64,000 nt of DNA. It comes from Acidobacteriaceae bacterium. Its GTDB lineage: Bacteria; Acidobacteriota; Terriglobia; Terriglobales; Acidobacteriaceae. Below the pieces are notes generated by a model. That model was not told where the DNA came from and did no database searches. It worked only from the letters and a program-made list of their open reading frames with translations. Below, piece by piece: positions 1 through 6,150 of the stretch (its first letter is position 1; each line of letters starts with the position of its first letter). Made by a program: the position numbers and the translations under genes. The stretch is taken from positions 1-64,000 of the forward strand of contig JANXZM010000063.1 of assembly GCA_025355505.1 (NCBI GenBank), in the 5' to 3' direction.

Positions 1-284
1 TAGGGGCGGAACACGTCGAGGAAAATCTCGTGGATTACCTTGAAGCCGAGAACCGCATTGACCGCCTCGCCCAGCCAGAAAAGCCCAAAATACAACTTAT
101 AATTGCCGGTACGCCAAAACGGAAAGATAACGGCAAAATTCGCCACCTGCGCCAACAAAAACACGAAAAACACGGGAAACTGCTTGTGCAGCTTACGACG
201 CCATAAGATGACGGCCACCACCGATTGCAAGATCGGTTGCGCGCACCACAAATACAGGACGATAGCGTGGCTGTATAAATTCAT
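1..284 (-). CDS. Partial integral membrane protein, C-terminus beyond window edge
   Basis: The gene opens with ATG at 284-282 and runs leftwards off the window, so only about 94 N-terminal residues are visible. They begin MNLYSHAIVLYLWCAQPILQ. The piece is strongly hydrophobic, with two to three predicted membrane segments: about residues 6-28 (ending at the basic WRRKLHK), 34-50, and 62-82. I recognise no catalytic motif. It resembles small conserved multi-pass membrane proteins of unknown function in Acidobacteria; that comparison is from memory. There is no neighbour to the left to give context. Confidence 0.6.
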   Translation of the reverse strand, partial: MNLYSHAIVLYLWCAQPILQSVVAVILWRRKLHKQFPVFFVFLLAQVANFAVIFPFWRTGNYKLYFGLFWLGEAVNAVLGFKVIHEIFLDVFRP

Positions 285-406
285 GGGACCTGCGGGGCAG
301 TACGCGGCAGAAACTGACGCCTTCGCCCTCACCCCCATCCTCAGGCAGGGTGCCCTTCGGGGTCAACCCACTTAGGTAACCTTAGTAACCATTACCCTGT
401 AAGGGC

Positions 407-841
407 CTATCCAGCATCGGGCGTGGAATGGATGTAGGCGCGCATCATGCGGACTTCATCGTCTTTTTCGTCGAGGTCGTGGAGAAGGATGTCGCGGAGG
501 GAAACGACGCCCTTCAGTTCCCGTCCGGCGCAGACCGGCAGGTGCCGGAAACCATGCCGCTTCATCAGGGTCATGCAGATCTCGAGCTGATCGCTGGGAG
601 CGACGGTGAGAGGGTCTTCGGTCATGACTTGGCTGACGATGGTGCGGGCGGGATCCTTGCCGGCGACCACCACGCGGCTCATCAGGTCGCGCTCGGAGAA
701 AATGCCGATCAGTTGGCCATCTTGCAGAACCGGTACAGCGCCGATGTTGTGCTCCACCATCATGCTGGCGACTTCGAGGACGGTCTGGTGGGCCTCGGCG
801 GATATGGTGGCTTGATTCTTGAGCAGATCGCAGATCAACAT
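407..841 (-). CDS. Tandem CBS-domain protein
   Basis: This protein of about 144 residues consists almost only of two CBS motifs. The first spans about residues 8-60 (hydrophobic strand IGAVPVLQDG, then GIFSERDLM) and the second about 75-130 (FRHLPVCAG, then GVVSLRDILLHD). CBS pairs bind adenosine nucleotides, and stand-alone ones usually act as energy-status sensors or partners of another protein; the partner is unknown. I chose the ATG at 841 because a GGAGG lies 5 nt upstream. A GTG two codons earlier lies inside that ribosome site. A short acidic tail (HDLDEKDDEV) follows the second domain. Confidence 0.85.
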   Translation of the reverse strand: MLICDLLKNQATISAEAHQTVLEVASMMVEHNIGAVPVLQDGQLIGIFSERDLMSRVVVAGKDPARTIVSQVMTEDPLTVAPSDQLEICMTLMKRHGFRHLPVCAGRELKGVVSLRDILLHDLDEKDDEVRMMRAYIHSTPDAG

Positions 842-1280
842 TTGCACCTCCCGTGGACTTGTGCCGGAAAGCGGCGTGCCCGGCGAACCGCGTCAAACTC
901 GGCTTGAACTAAGGAATCAAGAGCGTTGTATGTCTGGACCCGCGGCGGAGTATATGTCGAAAATCGCCCTGGGGGAAGAAAAAAATGAAGTCCAGTCGCT
1001 TCTGGCGAGAAACAGCGGAAGACAACCGTGTGAGCACTAAGGATTATCCGATTCAGCCAGGTGGGCAAGACTGGATGCTCGGAAGAGGCGACCCTCGGCG
1101 GCTAAAGCCGCTTGTGTGGCGGGTTCTAACGGTATCGCTAAAGCTAAAGCCATGCCCCTTCAAAACTGTCCGGGAACCAACTTGATCAGAGTTTCCCTAA
1201 TCCAAGAAAAGTCGGGGCTTAAGGTTGCTTTGAAACGGAACGATGTGGCGGCGGGGCAGAGCCGAGTACCCACATGGGAA
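842..1280. other. Non-coding stretch with a short palindromic repeat
   Basis: About 440 bp with no ORF that looks like protein. It separates the CBS gene from the DUF58 gene. Around 1097-1112 is the palindrome GCGGCTAAAGCCGC, followed by a second GCTAAAGC-type copy near 1138-1150. A related motif (GGGGCTAAAGCCC) recurs at about 17146-17160, so this looks like a dispersed repeat. Promoters for the CBS gene should lie at the left end, but I could not assign a clear -35/-10 pair. Confidence 0.45.
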
Positions 1281-2708
1281 TTACGGTTTTCGACCTGCGG
1301 CCAACGAAATGACGAAGGATCTGGCGGCCAAAGCGGCGGGCATCCCGGCGGCGTCGCGGGCGGTAACGATCAGGTTGTAATCTTCAGTGGCGCGAAGCCG
1401 ACTGAAAACGGGGGTCGCCTCCAGGGGTTCGACCAGCGCCAGGTATCGGAGGAATGTGAAGACGTCTTCGGTCGGCTCCAAACCGGGCGCGACGAAAGAG
1501 ACTTCGACATCTTCGTGGTGGAAGTGCCATGCCAGAGAAGCAGCGAGGCGCACGGCGCGCTCATATACGGGGGGCGGCAGGACTCCGGGAGCGGGGTTGT
1601 CAAACACGATGCGGAGCTTGGGTTCATCTTCGCGGCTGAACTCGCGCACCTTGAGCGCGCCGGTACGGGCGGTAGCTTTCCAGTCCACGTGGCGAGCAGA
1701 GTCGTCGGGCATGTAGTCGCGGATGAGGTAAAGATCGTTGCCGCGGCCGCGCACAAAAGTTTGGAACTCGCCGGTGACCATGGGAAGAACTTCGCGGAAC
1801 TGTTCGGTGGACTCGACGCCGGGATAGACGATGACTTCGCGGGCCAGGTTAATCCGGCGGGTTTTCATCAGGAAGGCGAAGGGAAAGCGGGTGGCCAGGC
1901 CGAAGTTTTTTTCGCAGTAGCGGCCGCGTGCTGGGAAGCTTATCTCGAGGTCGGCGCGGAGTTGCTGTCCGGTAGCGAGGAAAGGGAAATAAACGGATTC
2001 TTGGAGGATGGGCATTTCTGCTTCCTCGCGCACGCGGCGGAGGCGGCGGTCGGACAGGTGGAACCACTGGTTCTGGGGCGCACGGTTGCGAGGCCAGCCA
2101 AAAGTTGAGGGTTCCCAGCGCCAGCGGGCGTTGGATTTGGATTTGCGCTTGGCGGGAACAATGCGGACGGAAAAAGAGGGCAGCCAAGAGCTGGCGTTTT
2201 GCAAGAGCAGGCGGGCCAGCATGGGACGCCCGGCAAAGACGTGTTCGGGCAAGTGGATATCGAGCTTGAGACTACGCAGGACCAGGGCGGAGGCGATGCC
2301 GGAAACCAGAATGGCGGAGAACAGCGCGGCAACGACAACGTAAAGCAGGTTGTTGCCGGTGTTGATGGCGGCGATTCCGATGACAACGGTGATCAGGATG
2401 TAGATCATGCCCGGGCGCGTGACGTCGTAGTCCATGGCTTCGCGGACGCGCGACGCTACGACCCGCCGCGCCAGGTAGGGCACGGTGGTGAGGCCGACGA
2501 AGGCGGCCAACAACAGTGCTACTGAAGCCAGAATGAAAGTACCCCAGACGTTGCCCGCCTCGCGGGCTACGGTGGAAAACAGCGCCGTAGCGAAAGCCAG
2601 CATCAGGCCGACGATGGCCAGCAGGAATCGCACCCAGACCTGCGACAGCCGCGGAAAGCGGGACGCGGCTGAGTTTAGCGGGCTTTTTTGCGTGCGTTGG
2701 GAAATCAA
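1281..2708 (-). CDS. DUF58 domain membrane protein
   Basis: A 475-residue protein with four predicted N-terminal membrane helices (about 25-46, 55-77, 100-118, 121-143) and a soluble C-terminal half. The DUF58 signature is clear at about residues 329-352 (IRDYMPDDSARHVDWKATAR, then TGALKVREF). DUF58 proteins are usually encoded with MoxR-type AAA ATPases and transglutaminases and are thought to take part in protein maturation. Neither partner is next to it here, so it appears alone. The start is TTG at 2708, with GGAG 7 nt upstream; no ATG lies near the N-terminus. Function beyond the domain assignment is unknown. Confidence 0.85.
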   Translation of the reverse strand: MISQRTQKSPLNSAASRFPRLSQVWVRFLLAIVGLMLAFATALFSTVAREAGNVWGTFILASVALLLAAFVGLTTVPYLARRVVASRVREAMDYDVTRPGMIYILITVVIGIAAINTGNNLLYVVVAALFSAILVSGIASALVLRSLKLDIHLPEHVFAGRPMLARLLLQNASSWLPSFSVRIVPAKRKSKSNARWRWEPSTFGWPRNRAPQNQWFHLSDRRLRRVREEAEMPILQESVYFPFLATGQQLRADLEISFPARGRYCEKNFGLATRFPFAFLMKTRRINLAREVIVYPGVESTEQFREVLPMVTGEFQTFVRGRGNDLYLIRDYMPDDSARHVDWKATARTGALKVREFSREDEPKLRIVFDNPAPGVLPPPVYERAVRLAASLAWHFHHEDVEVSFVAPGLEPTEDVFTFLRYLALVEPLEATPVFSRLRATEDYNLIVTARDAAGMPAALAARSFVISLAAGRKP

Positions 2709-2815
2709 CTAGTTCTCCGGTACCAGGCGATGCTTCTGTCAGCATATGACGGCGGCGTGGCGAGTGGAAGTGACCGAAGATACTGAGGGGGGTGTCCCCA
2801 ACAACGACAAAGGGC

Positions 2816-2895
2816 ATTCACCACCAAAGACACGAAGGAAAATCAAGAACCTGAGTGAAATTCTTCGGAAACCGTATGTGTCTTTTGTGGTGAAT
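2816..2895. repeat. Inverted pair of ATTCACCAC-AAAGACAC repeats
   Basis: Two 18-bp arms, 2816-2833 and 2878-2895, are inverted copies matching at 17 of 18 positions (ATTCACCAC, then C or A, then AAAGACAC), separated by 44 bp. They lie between the TTG start of the DUF58 gene and the stop of the DedA gene. The motif belongs to the 'CACC/ACAGAGGACACAGAGG' type found also near 26831, 30652 and 50217. It could form a long stem in RNA. Confidence 0.6.
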
Positions 2896-2910
2896 GAATT
2901 TAGGGCACTG

Positions 2911-3525
2911 TCAATTTTCGGGCGGGGTGTGGCGGCGATATCTCCACCATAGAAACAGGGCCACTACGACGGCGACAATCAAAACGGCGATATTGAAGCG
3001 GTGCATGGCACGCAAGAGGCTGCGCCAATGTTGCCCGAAAAGATAACCGGCGCCGGCGATGAAAGAGACCCAGACGGCCGCGCCCAAGAAGTTGAAGAGA
3101 GTAAAAGCTCGCCAGCGCATGCGCAGGACTCCGGCCAGCGGTCCGGCGAAGACGCGCATGCCGAAGATGAAGCGGGCAAAGAAAATGGCGGCTGCGCCGT
3201 AGCGGGCGAACATTTCCTCACCGCGTTTCAGGGTGGCCGGCGGAATCCGAAAGACGTTTTGATAACGCTGGAGAAGTGGACGCCCGCCATAGTAGCCGAA
3301 GGCGTAGCCCAGGTTGTCGCCGAGCGTGGCAGCACAGATGCCAACCACAATGATCCAGCCGAGATGGAGCTGGTGTTCGGAATAAGCCAGAAAACTTGCC
3401 AGCAGGAGCGTGGTCTCACCGGGGACGGGGATGCCGGCGTTTTCGCAGAGCAATGCCAGGGCCACGGCCCAGTAACCGTAGTCGGCGATGAAGGTGCGCA
3501 GCGATTGAAAGATCGTGTGATCCAT
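2911..3525 (-). CDS. DedA family membrane protein
   Basis: A 204-residue protein of the DedA/VTT (SNARE-associated Golgi) family, inner-membrane proteins linked to undecaprenyl-phosphate and lipid flipping and to membrane homeostasis. The family hallmark ENAGIPVPGETTLLLASFLA is at about residues 29-48, and the second conserved block FFARFIFGMRVFAGPLAGVLRM at about 114-135. Hydrophobic segments are at about 15-30, 55-78, 112-130, 140-165 and 177-195. The length is normal. It ends in a basic tail (WWRYRRHTPPEN). The ATG at 3525 starts MDHTIF; no strong ribosome site is visible. Confidence 0.9.
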   Translation of the reverse strand: MDHTIFQSLRTFIADYGYWAVALALLCENAGIPVPGETTLLLASFLAYSEHQLHLGWIIVVGICAATLGDNLGYAFGYYGGRPLLQRYQNVFRIPPATLKRGEEMFARYGAAAIFFARFIFGMRVFAGPLAGVLRMRWRAFTLFNFLGAAVWVSFIAGAGYLFGQHWRSLLRAMHRFNIAVLIVAVVVALFLWWRYRRHTPPEN

Positions 3526-3632
3526 TTAGTTGAGGGCCAGTATGGCAGATCAGCAAAACGCGCGCGGCGGTGATAGGGCAAATCACCACTCACGGTGGAG
3601 CGATGGGCGTCACGCCGGTGATTGCCTGAACC

Positions 3633-4568
3633 TTAACAGCATCGTGGCCGGGCGGGGACGCCCGGCGCTCCACCAGCGGCGAGGAAATCGATGAGTGCGC
3701 GGTTGAAGTCCTTGGGCGCTTCTTCGTATGGCAGATGGCCGACGCCTTTGAACGCCACCAGGCGGGCGTCACGAAAATTCCGGCACAGCGGTTGGGCGGA
3801 TGAAAAATGAACGGCGCGGTCTTTCGTTCCCCAGATGAGGAGGGTTGGGTAATCGCGAATCGTGGGGAGCGCCCTTTCCAGTTCCGCGAGGTCCACGGTC
3901 CAATTTTTTACGATACGCGAAGCATGATGGAAGACGTGATTCTGGCGTACGGGGATACGGTAGCCCGCGAGCGAATCGGGCGGAATTTTCGATCCGTCGC
4001 CAAACAAGCGGCGCAACCACAGGTAGTCGAGCGGGCGCCAGCGCTCAATCGTGTTGCGGAAGATCATGGAGCCGACAGCGCTGCCCACAAAAGGCGCGAG
4101 CCGCTTGCCATGCGGTGACCAGGGATTGATGGGCGCCACCAGGATCAGGCGTTGCAAGCGCGCATCGATTCTTTCGGCACAGATGGCGGCCACCAGGATG
4201 GCGACGCCGCCGCCGTGGGAAGTACCCAGCAGGTCGAAATCTTCAATGCCGAGAGCGTCCGCGAACTGCAGGACGCGCTCGGCGGTGGCACGCACGGTGC
4301 AATCCATGCCGTCGGTCGCTGTCGACAACCCGGCGCCCAGATTATCCATGGCATAGATGGTCGCGTGGGGCGCCAGCGCGGGGATGGTGAATCTCCAGGA
4401 AAAGCAATATCCCATGAGCCCATGAATCAGGATGAGCGGCGGGCCTGATCCGGCCTTGAGGTAGCGCATGCGCCCGTCGGGAAGTTCGAGCCAGTGCTCT
4501 TCGATTTGCGCGTTGCGCTGGTTGGCGGGAATGAATTTTTCTTCGGGTTTTTGCGTTCCAGTGGGCAA
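3633..4568 (-). CDS. Alpha/beta hydrolase
   Basis: A 311-residue alpha/beta-hydrolase fold enzyme without a signal peptide. The oxyanion HG is at 49-50, the nucleophile elbow GTSHGG puts Ser at 117, the acid is probably Asp250 (WGTKD) and the base His278 (GVGHLP). A lid or cap lies between about residues 150 and 225. The substrate cannot be inferred. The last ~14 residues (GGAPGVPARPRCC) are encoded by a dispersed palindromic repeat at 3646-3676, so the original stop was probably lost and the tail is accidental. The next gene upstream is argD, separated by a terminator-like hairpin. Confidence 0.85.
   Translation of the reverse strand: MPTGTQKPEEKFIPANQRNAQIEEHWLELPDGRMRYLKAGSGPPLILIHGLMGYCFSWRFTIPALAPHATIYAMDNLGAGLSTATDGMDCTVRATAERVLQFADALGIEDFDLLGTSHGGGVAILVAAICAERIDARLQRLILVAPINPWSPHGKRLAPFVGSAVGSMIFRNTIERWRPLDYLWLRRLFGDGSKIPPDSLAGYRIPVRQNHVFHHASRIVKNWTVDLAELERALPTIRDYPTLLIWGTKDRAVHFSSAQPLCRNFRDARLVAFKGVGHLPYEEAPKDFNRALIDFLAAGGAPGVPARPRCC
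3646..3676. repeat. GCCGGGCG-GGGA-CGCCCGGC palindrome inside a coding 3' end
   Basis: An 8-bp perfect stem with a GGGA loop, followed by CGCTCCACCAGC. The same sequence, including the flank, recurs at 13092-13122, and shorter relatives lie at about 50713-50730. Here it lies within the last codons of the alpha/beta hydrolase gene. The repeat and its duplication are direct observations; its mobility is inferred. Confidence 0.7.
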
Positions 4569-4621
4569 CGAAATCCTCGCGGACAGATTCTTATTAAGTA
4601 ATATCGCCTCTAACGCTTTTT

Positions 4622-4653
4622 GGGGAGCTGAATTCCGGCTCCCCCTCTTTTTT
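4622..4653 (+). terminator. Rho-independent-type hairpin, plus-strand orientation
   Basis: The stem GGGGAGC (4622-4628) pairs with GCTCCCC (4638-4644) around a 9-nt loop and is followed on the plus strand by CTCTTTTTT. The flanking genes are both on the minus strand, and there is no U-tract in their direction. If it functions, it would stop antisense transcription. Confidence 0.5.
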
Positions 4654-4675
4654 GCAAGGAGAGTCTGATTTTCCG

Positions 4676-4703
4676 GTAGAGACGGGGCTTGCCGCGTCTC
4701 TAC
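4676..4703. repeat. GTAGAGACG palindromic repeat overlapping the argD stop
   Basis: A 9-bp inverted repeat (GTAGAGACG / CGTCTCTAC) around GGGCTTGCCG. Related copies are at about 19443-19467 and 23046-23070, making this a dispersed family. Its right arm supplies the TAG stop codon of the adjacent aminotransferase (4702-4700). Confidence 0.7.
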
Positions 4704-5908
4704 GCTGCCTTCCTCCGCTTTTTGCCCAACAGCTTCTTGAGGACTTTTATGCCTTTATCCACGTGCTTTTCTTCGAGCAGGAAGGGCGGCAGGAAGCGCA
4801 GGACGGTGTCCTGGGTCGCGTTGAAGAGCACGCCCTCCGCCAGGCCCTGCTCCACCAATGGGCGGGCGGGAATGTCGAGCACGAGGCCCTGAATAAATCC
4901 GCGGCCGCGCGTTTCGCGGGTGGCGGCGTACTTGGCCACCAGTTCCTGGAGTTGTTGATGCAGATAGCCGCCAACCTTCACGACGTTTTCCAGCAGGTGT
5001 TCTTCTTCGACGATCGCCAGATATTCGAGCCCGACGCGGCATGCCAGTGGGCCGCCGCCAAAGGTGGTGCCGTGCTGTCCGGGCGAAATCGCGGAGGCGA
5101 AATGTTCTTTCGAGAGGAACGCACCGAGCGGAACTCCGGCGGCGATCGGCTTGGCGATGGTGACGATGTCGGGAACGACACCAAAGCTCTGGAAGGCGAA
5201 GATCTTGCCGGTACGGCCTAGACCGCACTGGATCTCGTCGAAGATGAGCGCGGCTTGGTGCTGGTCGGCCAGCGTCCGGCAGGCGCGCAGGAAGTCTTCG
5301 GAACACTCGAGAATTCCGCCTTCGCCAAAGATAGGCTCGAGCACGATGGCGCACGTGTTGGCATTGACCGCGGCGCGCAGCGCTTCGACGTCGTTCTGCG
5401 CGACGAAGGTCACGTTTTCGAGCATGGGCTCAAAACCTTTGCGGTACTTGTCCTGACCGGTGAGGGACATGGCTCCAAAGGTTCGGCCGTGATAGGAGCC
5501 CTGCAGAGCCACAAACTGGGATTTGGCATCGCCGCCTGCTTTGTGCCCGGCGAGACGTGCCAGTTTGATGGCGCCTTCCATGGCCTCGGTGCCGCTGTTC
5601 GAGAAGAAGACGCGGTCAAGGCCGGAGAGTTGGCATAGGCGCTCGGCGAGCAGTCCCTGAAATTCGTTGTAATAGAGATTGGAAAGGTGAATGACGCGGG
5701 CCGCCTGCTCGCGGATGATCTTCACGATGCGGGGATGAGCGTGTCCGAGGGCGTTCACCCCCAGCCCGGCTACCAAGTCGAGATATTTTTTGCCTTCGAA
5801 GTCGTAGAGGAAAACACCTTTGCCGCGCTCGAAGCCGACGGGATAGCGGTTGTAGGTGGGAAGAAGAAAACGTTTTTCAAGATCGGCGATGTGATCGAGG
5901 CGGGACAT
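4700..5908 (-). CDS. argD: Acetylornithine/succinylornithine aminotransferase family
   Basis: A 402-residue class-III PLP aminotransferase. Landmarks are SNSGTEAMEGAIKLAR (103-118, phosphate-binding region), GSYHGRTFGAMSLTG (137-151), FDEIQCGLGRTG with the ring-contacting Asp224 (223-234), the PLP lysine Lys253 (TIAKPIAAG), and HGTTFGGGPLAC just after. The length matches ArgD, which converts N-acetylglutamate semialdehyde to N-acetylornithine in arginine biosynthesis. No other arg genes are adjacent, so a related omega-aminotransferase role cannot be excluded. Translation ends RRKAA at a stop codon provided by a dispersed palindrome. Confidence 0.8.
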   Translation of the reverse strand: MSRLDHIADLEKRFLLPTYNRYPVGFERGKGVFLYDFEGKKYLDLVAGLGVNALGHAHPRIVKIIREQAARVIHLSNLYYNEFQGLLAERLCQLSGLDRVFFSNSGTEAMEGAIKLARLAGHKAGGDAKSQFVALQGSYHGRTFGAMSLTGQDKYRKGFEPMLENVTFVAQNDVEALRAAVNANTCAIVLEPIFGEGGILECSEDFLRACRTLADQHQAALIFDEIQCGLGRTGKIFAFQSFGVVPDIVTIAKPIAAGVPLGAFLSKEHFASAISPGQHGTTFGGGPLACRVGLEYLAIVEEEHLLENVVKVGGYLHQQLQELVAKYAATRETRGRGFIQGLVLDIPARPLVEQGLAEGVLFNATQDTVLRFLPPFLLEEKHVDKGIKVLKKLLGKKRRKAA

Positions 5909-6097
5909 GGGTTAATTGTAGAACGAACAAGTGTGGATACGGCGGGTCGCGGCACCCCGCGGCGAACCGCGGCGAACCGGGGTGCGATTGCGGCAAAGCT
6001 GAAAACGTCCGTAATCCACCCAAAATGGCATCCCAAAAAGAAGAAGCTGCCTTCCATAATTCATAGTCTGCATCCAAAATCCTCTCTATAATTATGG

Positions 6098-6120
6098 AAG
6101 TCGCTCTCTGGAAGCGACTT
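6098..6120 (+). promoter_or_regulatory. Hairpin in the leader of the histidine kinase gene
   Basis: AAGTCGCT (6098-6105) and AGCGACTT (6113-6120) form a perfect 8-bp stem with a 7-nt loop, about 30 nt upstream of the kinase start. No U-tract follows, so it is not a standard terminator. It could be an operator for a dimeric regulator or an RNA structure; the function is unknown. Confidence 0.35.
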
Positions 6121-6150
6121 AGCAGCAATAGGTAGAATTGGAGGGTGGCA

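Noticed and set aside
1116-2108. Long plus-strand open frame antisense to the DUF58 gene
   Set aside because: Its translation is Gly/Asp/Glu-rich without domain character, and it mirrors the codon bias of the real gene on the other strand.
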